Source: Chitinophagaceae bacterium
GTDB taxonomy: Bacteria > Bacteroidota > Bacteroidia > Chitinophagales > Chitinophagaceae
Reading direction: 5' to 3'
NCBI GenBank assembly: GCA_947472635.1
Contig: CANJDY010000095.1
Coordinates: forward strand, 1 to 8,712
Length of the DNA stretch: 8,712 bases
The position numbers and the translations under genes were made by a program. Below the pieces are notes generated by a model. That model was not told where the DNA came from and made no database searches. It saw only the letters and a program-made list of their open reading frames with translations. Shown piece after piece: positions 1 to 6,097 of the stretch; the first letter of the stretch is position 1, and every line of letters begins with the position of its first letter.

Positions 1-457
1 CTGGTACTGCAATCACTATTTTATTTGGCTTATTTTTTCGCAATAGGTGAATAGTACCCAATAGTGTATTGCCAGTAGCTATTCCATCATCAATTATGAT
101 TACTATTTTGTCTTGTAAATTGGTTGGTTCATTATTCTTTTTGAACTGCTCTTTCATTTCTTTCAGCCTTTTTCTTATCCGATCCAATTCATTTTTAATA
201 TACTCCTCTGAAATATCTTCAGGATTAGTTACAAAATAATCATTTGTACTTACTGCTCCAATTGCAAATTCTTTATTCATTGGATGACCTATCTTTTTTG
301 TCAACAGTAGTTCTACTGGTAATGTTAATTCCTTTGCAACTGCATAGGCTACCGGCACTCCTCCCCGTGGAACAGCCAATAGTATTGCTGATTGGTTTTT
401 GTATTTTGTTAACTTTGCTGCAAGTTTTTTTCCTGCTTCTATTCTGTTGCGGAACAT
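1..457 (-). CDS. Phosphoribosyltransferase-domain protein (C-terminus beyond window)
   Basis: This is a type I phosphoribosyltransferase fold protein of the stand-alone group that has no assigned nucleobase substrate. About 152 residues are visible. An early PRGGVPVA motif (about 30-37) follows a short helix. A KKIGHP...EFAIGAV segment (about 54-69) is typical of this group. The PRPP-binding loop reads IIIDDGIATGNT (about 120-131), with the paired Asp and the TGNT end intact, so PRPP binding is likely kept. The start is ATG at 457, only two bases after the stop of the upstream hydrolase gene, which points to translational coupling. Family knowledge: relatives are found fused to dienelactone hydrolase or erythromycin esterase domains. 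The actual substrate is unknown. The 3' end lies left of base 1, so length and C-terminal domains, including a possible fusion, cannot be judged. Confidence 0.9.
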   Translation of the reverse strand, partial: MFRNRIEAGKKLAAKLTKYKNQSAILLAVPRGGVPVAYAVAKELTLPVELLLTKKIGHPMNKEFAIGAVSTNDYFVTNPEDISEEYIKNELDRIRKRLKEMKEQFKKNNEPTNLQDKIVIIIDDGIATGNTLLGTIHLLRKNKPNKIVIAVP

Positions 458-459
458 TT

Positions 460-1110
460 TTACAATTTTGCTGTTGCTAAATAATTTCTAAACCAATTAT
501 CTGCTATTACTGATACAATTTCCATTTTTCCCATTTCTTCAAATAGGTGTGTAGCGCCTTCTACTATTTCTATTTTTTTTTCACAATTCATTTGGTTGTA
601 GGCTTTTATATTTAACTGCACCACTTCTGTGTCTAAACTTCCTACGATTAATAGTGTGGGAGCTTTTACTCTCGATAATATTTCCTTCGCTAAGTCAGGC
701 CTACCTCCGCGCGATACTACCGCTTTGATTTGCGGAAGGTATGCGGCAGCTGTTAGCGCTGCTGCTGCACCTGTACTTGCTCCGAAATATCCTATTGAAT
801 AATCTTTTGTTTCTTTTTTATTTTCTAGCCATTGCGTTGCAACTATTAATCTTTTTGATAGTAGATCAATGTCGAATCTATTTTGATATTTTATATCTTC
901 TTCTTCTGTTAATAGATCAAATAATAGTGTTCCATGTCCATTTTTTTGGAGGTATTTGGCTACCTGTTGGTTTCGTTTACTATATCTGCTACTGCCGCAT
1001 CCATGTGAAAAAATAATGACAGATTTTGTATATTTCGAAATATGAAGCTCTCCTGTAAGGCTATCATTTCCATCTGTAATAATTACTTCCTCATGAATGG
1101 ATGATATCAT
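460..1110 (-). CDS. Alpha/beta hydrolase, dienelactone hydrolase-like
   Basis: A 216-residue single-domain alpha/beta hydrolase without a signal peptide, so probably cytoplasmic. Visible features are an oxyanion-loop HGCGSS (36-41), the nucleophile elbow G-A-S-T-G with Ser112, an acid candidate Asp160 in a VGSLD strand end, and the catalytic His188 in GATHLFEE. The complete Ser-Asp-His triad suggests an active hydrolase. The substrate cannot be read from sequence; the name dienelactone hydrolase reflects fold similarity only. The gene sits 9 bases after the DUF892 gene and 2 bases before the phosphoribosyltransferase gene on the same strand, so all three are likely on one transcript. Family knowledge: this hydrolase type is fused to a phosphoribosyltransferase domain in some actinobacterial proteins, which supports a shared role with its downstream neighbour. 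Confidence 0.9.
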   Translation of the reverse strand: MISSIHEEVIITDGNDSLTGELHISKYTKSVIIFSHGCGSSRYSKRNQQVAKYLQKNGHGTLLFDLLTEEEDIKYQNRFDIDLLSKRLIVATQWLENKKETKDYSIGYFGASTGAAAALTAAAYLPQIKAVVSRGGRPDLAKEILSRVKAPTLLIVGSLDTEVVQLNIKAYNQMNCEKKIEIVEGATHLFEEMGKMEIVSVIADNWFRNYLATAKL

Positions 1111-1119
1111 ATGTATATA

Positions 1120-1647
1120 TTATTCGTGTAGTGTTATGGGAGTTTTAGCTTTAAGATTAATTTCGTGCTGTGCAAGTTGAGATAATCGATCATCAATTTG
1201 TTTCTCATTGATTTCCGCTTCATGAAACAAGACAGCCTGTTTTTCTTTATTTAGTGCTATCGCAAATGCTGCGGCTGTTCCATAGGTGCTTATTTTAAAG
1301 TGATTGATTGTTTGTATACAGGCTAACAGACAAGCATCTTTTATTTCTACATCTGTACAGGTTGATAACTTTTCTTCAGCTTCCTTAATAAAAGCTTCCA
1401 TTACATGATTGGTAAGACTCATTGAATTTATTTGCTCTTCTTTGAAAATAGCTTCTAGTTTTTGTAGATTTTGCTTCACATAATCCAAATACCTCTGTAA
1501 TACAGTTTTAAGTTTTAGAGAGCCTGTTTTGCTAATCCATTTTGGCAAACTGTTTTTTAGTTGTATCTCAGCACTAGTGAATTTTCGAGTGTCAAAATTC
1601 AATAAGTTTTGTAATGTTGTGATTGACTCATTGTTATTTGTTGTCAT
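1120..1647 (-). CDS. DUF892 (YciE/YciF-type) ferritin-like protein
   Basis: A 175-residue, mostly helical protein with the order of motifs expected of the DUF892 family: the first helix with FTSAEIQLKNSLPKW (23-37), a second with YVKQNLQKLEAIF (56-68), VMEAFIKEA (82-90), the signature HFKISTYGTAAAFA (116-129) and a last helix around LFHEAEINEK (140-149). The family has a four-helix ferritin-like fold and E. coli members are induced by stress; biochemical function is not settled. Compared with the family pattern as I remember it (VEHYE before the YGT signature), this copy reads INHFK, so two acidic positions near the putative metal site are Asn115 and Lys118. It is the first gene of a three-gene leftward operon. 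The ATG at 1647 has no clear Shine-Dalgarno site, only an A-rich leader. Confidence 0.85.
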   Translation of the reverse strand: MTTNNNESITTLQNLLNFDTRKFTSAEIQLKNSLPKWISKTGSLKLKTVLQRYLDYVKQNLQKLEAIFKEEQINSMSLTNHVMEAFIKEAEEKLSTCTDVEIKDACLLACIQTINHFKISTYGTAAAFAIALNKEKQAVLFHEAEINEKQIDDRLSQLAQHEINLKAKTPITLHE

Positions 1648-1661
1648 AATTTTTTTTATTT

Positions 1662-1692
1662 CAAATTTATACTCTCTTTAAATTTAATAAAA
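1662..1692 (-). promoter_or_regulatory. Candidate promoter for the DUF892-hydrolase-phosphoribosyltransferase operon
   Basis: On the minus strand, TAAATTTG (1669 to 1662) fits the Bacteroidota -7 box TAnnTTTG exactly. Nineteen bases upstream lies TTTT (1692 to 1689), a 3-of-4 match to the -33 box TTTG. Transcription would begin roughly 10 bases before the ATG at 1647, which is a short leader. The region is very AT-rich, so a chance match is possible. Confidence 0.4.
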
Positions 1693-1729
1693 TGATATTA
1701 ATCAATAAAAGCTTTGACTTTACTCATGC

Positions 1730-1814
1730 AATCATTTAACTTGTTTGTATTAGTTTTCTACTACTGATAACAATCATTTACCTAGTTGATTATTAGCATT
1801 TTCTAAATCATTTA
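1730..1814. repeat. Three copies of AATCATTTA in the divergent intergenic region
   Basis: The 9-mer AATCATTTA occurs at 1730-1738, 1772-1780 and 1806-1814, all in the same orientation, with start-to-start distances of 42 and 34 bases. The last copy overlaps the perfect 10-base palindrome CATTTAAATG (1809-1818), which ends three bases before the -33 box of the esterase promoter. This placement suits an operator for a regulator shared by the two divergent units, but low sequence complexity makes chance repeats likely, so this is tentative. Confidence 0.25.
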
Positions 1815-1821
1815 AATGGAG

Positions 1822-1852
1822 TTTGTTTGAACTTTAATAGTTGCTATTTTTC
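1822..1852 (+). promoter_or_regulatory. Bacteroidota-type promoter for the erythromycin esterase-like gene
   Basis: A -33 box TTTG (1822-1825) is followed after exactly 19 bases by TATTTTTC (1845-1852), a match to TAnnTTTG at all but the last base. Transcription would start near 1859, giving a leader of about 40 bases before the ATG at 1901. Spacing and box quality make this the best promoter match in the window. Confidence 0.55.
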
Positions 1853-1900
1853 GAATTTCATTAGGTAGTCGGTCATTGATTTACCAGTTAAATTATTTGT

Positions 1901-3238
1901 ATGCGCCGTTATTTCACAAAAGAAGCTTTTTTGGATGAGCAGGAGGTGGTTAGCGCTATTAAGCAATGGGGTTATCCTTTGCAAAGCAAAGCCGACCTTC
2001 AACCTCTTTTTGATAAAATTGGAGATGCCCAGATTGTGATGTTGGGTGAAGCAAGTCATGGAACGCATGAATATTATACCTGGCGTAGTTATATTACCAA
2101 AAGGTTAATTGAAGAAAAGGGTTTCAGCTTCATTGCGGTAGAAGCTGACTGGCCTGATTGTTACCGTTTAAACCGGTATATAAAGGGCCATGACAATACT
2201 ACTAAGAGTGCATTCAATGTATTACATTCTTTTAATCGATGGCCTACTTGGATGTGGGCCAACTGGGAAATTGTTGCTTTGACAGATTGGCTCCAAAGTC
2301 ATAATCGAAATTTACCTGTTAATAAGCGTATTGGATTTTACGGGTTAGATGTATACAGTCTTTGGGAAAGCTTGGAAAATATCCGCCAATATCTAAAAAC
2401 CACGGATCCTGCTGCATTGGTTATTGCAGAAAATGCCTTTCGTTGTTTTGAACCCTTTCGATTAAATGAAGGGGGTGCTTATGCCCAAGCATCACAATTT
2501 GTTCCTGAGCTATGTCAAAACGAAGTTGTTCATTTACTAAAAACCATTCAACAAAAACTTCCCACTTATAATACCGATCATGAAAATGTTTTCAGTGCCG
2601 AACAAAATGCTTTGATTGCAGTTAATGCTGAAAATTATTTTCGTGAGATGGTAAAGGGTGGTCCACATAGTTGGAATATTCGAGATCGCCATATGGCTGA
2701 TACTTTGGATAGGTTATTGAAATTACACGGAGAGCAATCCAAGGTAATTGTTTGGGCACACAATACTCATATTGGTGATGCACGGGCTACTGATATGGTA
2801 GAGGAGGGGATGTACAATTTGGGTGAATTGGCTCGAATGAATCATTCCGATAAGGGAGTGTTTTTATTAGGATTTGGTTCTTATAAGGGAACTGTAATTG
2901 CTGGTAGATCTTGGGGTGCTGATATGCAGGATATTCAGTTTCCAGAAGCTATTAAGGGGAGCTGGGAATACCTATTGCATAAAGCTAGTATCGCTAATAA
3001 ATTATTGCTGATGGATGATTTTGCCAACAATGACTCTTTAATTGAAAATCATATTGGACATCGTGCCATTGGGGTAGTATATCAATCTCAATTTGAACAA
3101 TATGGGAATTATGTACCTTCTATTTTACCATTGAGATACGATGCATTTATATTTTTTGATGAAACGAGGGCTTTGTATCCTTTAAATAATGCTTCGGATG
3201 ACACTCAAATCCCTGAAACTTATCCTTTTGGAATGTGA
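1901..3238 (+). CDS. Erythromycin esterase family protein
   Basis: A 445-residue member of the erythromycin esterase family. The N-terminal motif MLGEASHGTHEYYTWR (47-62) carries Glu50, His53 and Arg62, with the same spacing as the catalytic Glu43, His46 and Arg55 of EreB. EADWPDCYRLNRYIKG (81-96), IRDRHMA (260-266) and WAHNTHIGDARATDM (285-299) are further family blocks; the last supplies the second histidine region. All key residues are present, so a working hydrolase of the Ere fold is likely. Being in the family does not show macrolide resistance: most chromosomal members have unknown substrates, and related domains are fused to phosphoribosyltransferases. There is no signal peptide. The ATG at 1901 is the first start after an in-frame stop at 1889. 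It is the first gene of the rightward unit, divergent from the hydrolase-phosphoribosyltransferase operon. Confidence 0.92.
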   Translation: MRRYFTKEAFLDEQEVVSAIKQWGYPLQSKADLQPLFDKIGDAQIVMLGEASHGTHEYYTWRSYITKRLIEEKGFSFIAVEADWPDCYRLNRYIKGHDNTTKSAFNVLHSFNRWPTWMWANWEIVALTDWLQSHNRNLPVNKRIGFYGLDVYSLWESLENIRQYLKTTDPAALVIAENAFRCFEPFRLNEGGAYAQASQFVPELCQNEVVHLLKTIQQKLPTYNTDHENVFSAEQNALIAVNAENYFREMVKGGPHSWNIRDRHMADTLDRLLKLHGEQSKVIVWAHNTHIGDARATDMVEEGMYNLGELARMNHSDKGVFLLGFGSYKGTVIAGRSWGADMQDIQFPEAIKGSWEYLLHKASIANKLLLMDDFANNDSLIENHIGHRAIGVVYQSQFEQYGNYVPSILPLRYDAFIFFDETRALYPLNNASDDTQIPETYPFGM

Positions 3239-3287
3239 GTTTATAGTATGTCAACGTACGATTTTTATGATTCTTTAATTTTTTTCT

Positions 3288-3473
3288 ATGCCCAAAAAAA
3301 ATCAGCCTCCCTCACCAGTTGAAATTCCTAAACCGGCAAAACGGCCGGAAATCCCAAATTTAGAAGAACCTGAAGATCCTGTTATTCCAGAAGAGGATCC
3401 AGATATTGTTCCGGATGAGGATCCATTTGAAACCCCTCCGTATGAATTACCTCCTCCTGCTGAAGGTCCTTAA
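3288..3473 (+). CDS. Small proline-rich acidic protein, probably disordered
   Basis: A 61-residue protein with 20 prolines and 16 acidic residues. All five basic residues lie in the first 19 positions, giving a basic head and an acidic tail. From Pro28 to Pro50 prolines recur every 3 or 4 residues. There is no signal peptide, cysteine or membrane segment, so it should be an extended, disordered cytoplasmic polypeptide. I have an impression, from memory only, of similar short proteins ending in DEDPFE-PP-type tails in other Bacteroidota. It lies 49 bases after the esterase gene and 10 bases before the PEBP gene, so it is probably co-transcribed with them. Function is unknown; no enzyme activity is expected. 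A run of eight A's (3294-3301) follows the start region, a spot prone to slippage or sequencing error, but the frame is open through it. Confidence 0.7.
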   Translation: MPKKNQPPSPVEIPKPAKRPEIPNLEEPEDPVIPEEDPDIVPDEDPFETPPYELPPPAEGP

Positions 3474-3483
3474 TCTGTATAAT

Positions 3484-3963
3484 ATGAGTAATCCAAAATT
3501 GAATAGGGAGGCAACAAGGGCTATTGATTACAAGCAGCTTACATTAACTAGTCCTGATTTTGCACAGGAGGGTTTAATTCCTTCCAAATTTACTTGTGAT
3601 GGTGTTAATGTGAGTCCCTCATTTACAATTGATCATATACCTGCTGGATCTACCTGTCTGGCTTTAATTGTAGATGACCCTGATGCTCCGAAAGGTGACT
3701 GGGTTCACTGGTTGGTTTGGAATATTCCGGTGACTCACCATATTAAGGAAAACGAAGTGCATGGAATTGAAGGACTGAATGATTTTCAGCGTCATTCCTA
3801 TGAAGGCCCTTGTCCTCCTTCTGGAACCCATCGTTACTTTTTTAAAATATATGCGCTCGATGCATTGTTGGATCTTTCTGTTAACTCAACCAAAAATCAA
3901 TTAGAAAAAGCGATGAGTGAGCATATTATTGCATTTGGTGAACTGATTGGCTTGTATCGATGA
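3484..3963 (+). CDS. YbhB/YbcL family PEBP (Raf kinase inhibitor-like) protein
   Basis: A 159-residue phosphatidylethanolamine-binding-protein fold protein of the bacterial YbhB/YbcL group. The ligand-site motifs are present: VDDPDAP (63-69) followed by WVHWLVWNIP (73-82), and YEGPCPPSGTHRYFFKIYALD (106-126) with its GPCPPSGTHRY core. TCDGVNVSPSF (37-47) is the usual early block. There is no signal peptide, as in cytoplasmic YbhB. The open frame extends upstream to an ATG at 3406, but that would overlap the proline-rich gene and add residues unlike the family; ATG 3484 gives normal family length and sits 10 bases after the preceding stop. Bacterial members have no settled role; small-ligand or phospholipid head-group binding is assumed by analogy. 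It is probably the last gene of the esterase unit, since 95 bases follow before the next gene. Confidence 0.9.
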   Translation: MSNPKLNREATRAIDYKQLTLTSPDFAQEGLIPSKFTCDGVNVSPSFTIDHIPAGSTCLALIVDDPDAPKGDWVHWLVWNIPVTHHIKENEVHGIEGLNDFQRHSYEGPCPPSGTHRYFFKIYALDALLDLSVNSTKNQLEKAMSEHIIAFGELIGLYR

Positions 3964-4058
3964 CTAAGTAAGATGTTTTATTAATGGGCAACCCAATGGT
4001 TTTAAAATTTAGATACTAATTTATGAAATAGGTAAGAACCTGTAAATTATTTTATTTA

Positions 4059-4445
4059 ATGAAAGTCATTTTATTTTTACTGATATCTTTTCTTTCGGTT
4101 ACCGCTATTTTGTCTGGCTTGCTGTTAATCAGCCAGCCAGATGGATCCCTGTTGAATCTGTCATTGAGTTTGTTAGAAGGTACCTATTTTAGTAGTTACC
4201 TGGTTCCTGGAATATTGCTGCTGATTTTTGTAGGGGGCGTGAATTTATTGGCTGTATTTTATAATTTAAAAAAAGACCGAGGTAGATATGATTGGGCAAT
4301 GGCTGGAGGTTTTGTTGTGTCGGGATGGGTTGCCATACAATTACTATTAATTCATGCTGTCCACTGGCTTCATATTTTGTATTTTGGGATTGGAGTAATT
4401 GTTTTTTTATTAGCCTATCAGTTAAAAGGGAAATGGATTGTTTGA
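4059..4445 (+). CDS. Small four-helix membrane protein, unknown function
   Basis: A 128-residue hydrophobic protein with about four membrane helices: 2-24, 47-69, 79-100 and 104-121. The loop after helix 1 has QPDGSLLNLSLSLLEGT (26-42) leading into SYLVPGILL, and a basic loop KKDRGR (71-76) separates helices 2 and 3, which by the positive-inside rule faces the cytoplasm. I recognise the general layout from small uncharacterised Bacteroidota membrane proteins but know no assigned function. The ATG at 4059 has no clear Shine-Dalgarno site. It stands alone, 95 bases after the PEBP gene and 242 bases before the beta-helix gene, so it may have its own promoter, although I could not find a convincing one. 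Confidence 0.75.
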   Translation: MKVILFLLISFLSVTAILSGLLLISQPDGSLLNLSLSLLEGTYFSSYLVPGILLLIFVGGVNLLAVFYNLKKDRGRYDWAMAGGFVVSGWVAIQLLLIHAVHWLHILYFGIGVIVFLLAYQLKGKWIV

Positions 4446-4616
4446 TTTTTCTTTTAAGCTTTCAGGCATTGTATTTATTTGCAATGTATTTATACCTCTA
4501 GTTTTTAGTAAATAGCAGATTTTTTCATTTTCTATCAATTGTATTTTTCTTATTAATTAAGTTGATAAATAACTTATTTAAAAGATTTGTATTCAGGAGG
4601 TTACTTTTAGCGATGC

Positions 4617-4624
4617 TATTTTTG
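4617..4624 (+). promoter_or_regulatory. Possible -7 promoter box upstream of the beta-helix gene
   Basis: TATTTTTG matches the Bacteroidota -7 consensus TAnnTTTG exactly and would give a leader of about 55 bases before the ATG at 4688. At 19 to 21 bases upstream there is no good TTTG box; the nearest TTTG (4586-4589) is 27 bases away, which is too far. It is therefore only a partial promoter match in the 242-base gap. Confidence 0.25.
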
Positions 4625-4687
4625 ATGGGAGTAATAAATTATCAGTTCATCCATTTAGCGAACGATTTTTAAAAAAATATTTACATC

Positions 4688-5869
4688 ATGAAAAAAATTT
4701 CCCTTCTTTTTTTATTGGCTGTCAGCATCTTTCAGGCGGCTGCCTTTCGTATTGAATCTGGAAAAGATATTGTTATTTCCCATCCTGTAAATGAAAATTT
4801 GTATATAATAGGTGGCAAAGTTACCATCAATGCTCCTATTCACGGTGATTTGGTGATTGCCGGGGGCACCATTATTATTAATGATTCTGTTACCAACGAT
4901 ATTATCCTTGCTGGGGGTGAAATAACCTTTAATGGATGGGTGGGTGGAGATATTCGCTGTGCAGGAGGTAAGATGCAAATTCGAAAAAATGTACTGGGTG
5001 AAATTGTGATTACTGGTGGAAATATAATAGTAGATAAGGGAATTGAAATTGGCGGATTGTTAGCCAGTGGAGGGAATATTGCCATTAATGGCAATGTGAA
5101 TGGTAAAATATTGGGGGTGTTTGGCGAATTCTCTTTGAATGGAAATATTTTGAACGATGTTGATTTGAGGGGTGGTCATCTTACTATAAACGGTGGTATT
5201 GGTGGAAATACTGTTTTGGCAGCTAGAACAATTGTGTTGGGCGAGTCTGCTTCTTTTAAGGGCAATATCCGTTATTGGAATAAACAGGGCACACTTGGTT
5301 TAAAAAACAACTCAGTCAAGGGGAAGGCTCTTTTCGATCCTTCCTTGCGTATTCGAACTGGGGAATGGTACTATCTAGGAGCTGTCACCATTTTTGGTTT
5401 TCTTTGGTACATTGGAATGGCATTACTAATGATTTTTGTTGTACAATATCTATTTTCTGCTACCATTAAAAAATCTGCGGAAACCGCTTTTGGCAAAACT
5501 TTGCAATCCCTTGGAGTTGGATTTTCATTTTTTATTTTAATTCCAATAGTTGTAGTGATTTTATTGGTTACTATAATTGGTGTGCCGGTGGCTGTTTTAT
5601 TGCTTTTTGGGTACGTCTCGCTCATCTTGCTTTCAACAGTTATAACTTCTGTATTGGCTGCCAACTGGATCAATAATCGAAATAATTTTCATTGGAGTTT
5701 TATCCGACTTGTTTTGGTGTCTATTATTATTTTTGTTATACTGAAGCTCATTACATTTACGCCATTTTTTGGATGGGTAGTGATGGCTTTACTAGTTTGT
5801 ATATCATTTGGCGCAATTTTATTAAATATCAACTGGAAAGCAAAGCGTCCGCAGGAGTTAGTAGAATAG
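4688..5869 (+). CDS. Secreted bactofilin-like beta-helix protein with C-terminal membrane domain
   Basis: A 393-residue protein. Residues 1-19 look like a signal peptide (KK, hydrophobic core, AAA before Phe20). Residues about 28-190 form a repeat in which a Gly-Gly pair recurs at 42, 59, 76, 93, 110, 128, about 145 (degenerate, FG) and 162, a 17-residue step. That is the period expected for a right-handed beta-helix of the polymer-forming cytoskeletal (bactofilin) type. A linker (190-228) follows, then four or five membrane helices (about 229-256, 275-298, 299-324, 340-358, 362-380) and a short basic tail. With the signal peptide, the helix domain should lie in the periplasm, unlike classical cytoplasmic bactofilins. 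Similar proteins are annotated as polymer-forming cytoskeletal proteins, but function is uncertain; a structural or envelope-stress role is an inference. The small membrane gene downstream starts 36 bases later. Confidence 0.85.
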   Translation: MKKISLLFLLAVSIFQAAAFRIESGKDIVISHPVNENLYIIGGKVTINAPIHGDLVIAGGTIIINDSVTNDIILAGGEITFNGWVGGDIRCAGGKMQIRKNVLGEIVITGGNIIVDKGIEIGGLLASGGNIAINGNVNGKILGVFGEFSLNGNILNDVDLRGGHLTINGGIGGNTVLAARTIVLGESASFKGNIRYWNKQGTLGLKNNSVKGKALFDPSLRIRTGEWYYLGAVTIFGFLWYIGMALLMIFVVQYLFSATIKKSAETAFGKTLQSLGVGFSFFILIPIVVVILLVTIIGVPVAVLLLFGYVSLILLSTVITSVLAANWINNRNNFHWSFIRLVLVSIIIFVILKLITFTPFFGWVVMALLVCISFGAILLNINWKAKRPQELVE

Positions 5870-5905
5870 TAGTAATTGAATTTTATTTTGAATTAATTGT
5901 AAACA

Positions 5906-6097
5906 TTGATTAAAAAATACAGCGTGATTAGGATACGTTTGGCTGAAAAGGCACGGTTAATTTTAAGTGTTTATGGGTTGTTGATACTGCTGATATTAAT
6001 TTTAGTAAGTCGCTACGGAAGACCTTTATTGGAATGGCTTTTTGTAAAGTTGTATCAATTTTTTATTGAGAATGACGCTTTGAATTTAAGTGAGTAG
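5906..6097 (+). CDS. Small single-pass membrane protein, probable TTG start
   Basis: A 63-residue open frame with a basic N-terminal part (KK, R, R, K, R), one strongly hydrophobic helix (about 19-34, LILSVYGLLILLILIL) and a polar, acidic C-terminus. The layout is that of a small inner-membrane protein with the N-terminus in the cytoplasm. There is an in-frame stop at 5900 and no ATG before the helix, so translation would begin at TTG 5906 or GTG 5924; TTG keeps the basic stretch. It begins 36 bases after the beta-helix gene on the same strand and could be translated from the same transcript. Its stop lies 8 bases from the stop of the convergent transporter. I do not recognise a family; the non-ATG start and small size keep confidence moderate. 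Confidence 0.45.
   Translation: MIKKYSVIRIRLAEKARLILSVYGLLILLILILVSRYGRPLLEWLFVKLYQFFIENDALNLSE

Noticed and set aside
244..1016. Plus-strand open frames at 244-480 and 741-1016 with Leu-rich products
   Set aside because: They lie antisense inside the phosphoribosyltransferase and hydrolase genes, whose products have clear family motifs; the Leu-rich content is the expected mirror of those codons.
3294..3301. Run of eight A's as a programmed frameshift site
   Set aside because: The zero frame is open and gives a coherent proline-rich product; shifting frames gains nothing recognisable.
3406..3483. Upstream extension of the PEBP gene to ATG 3406
   Set aside because: It would overlap the proline-rich gene in another frame and add 26 residues with no resemblance to the family; ATG 3484 gives the usual length.
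3985..3995. TGGG-CAA-CCCA inverted repeat after the PEBP gene as a terminator
   Set aside because: The stem is only four pairs with a three-base loop and no proper T run directly follows.
4018..4048. Nested inverted repeat AATTTA/TAAATT with inner AGGT/ACCT ahead of the four-helix membrane gene
   Set aside because: Stems are short, AT-rich and separated by an uneven internal loop; it does not match any riboswitch or leader I know.
4467..4486. CATTG/CAATG hairpin after the four-helix membrane gene as a terminator
   Set aside because: Five base pairs around a 10-base loop is too weak in such AT-rich sequence, and the T tract begins well downstream.
4712..5673. Minus-strand open frames inside the beta-helix gene (4712-4978, 4840-5094, 5371-5673)
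   Set aside because: They mirror the glycine and hydrophobic repeats of the plus-strand gene and show no motifs of their own.
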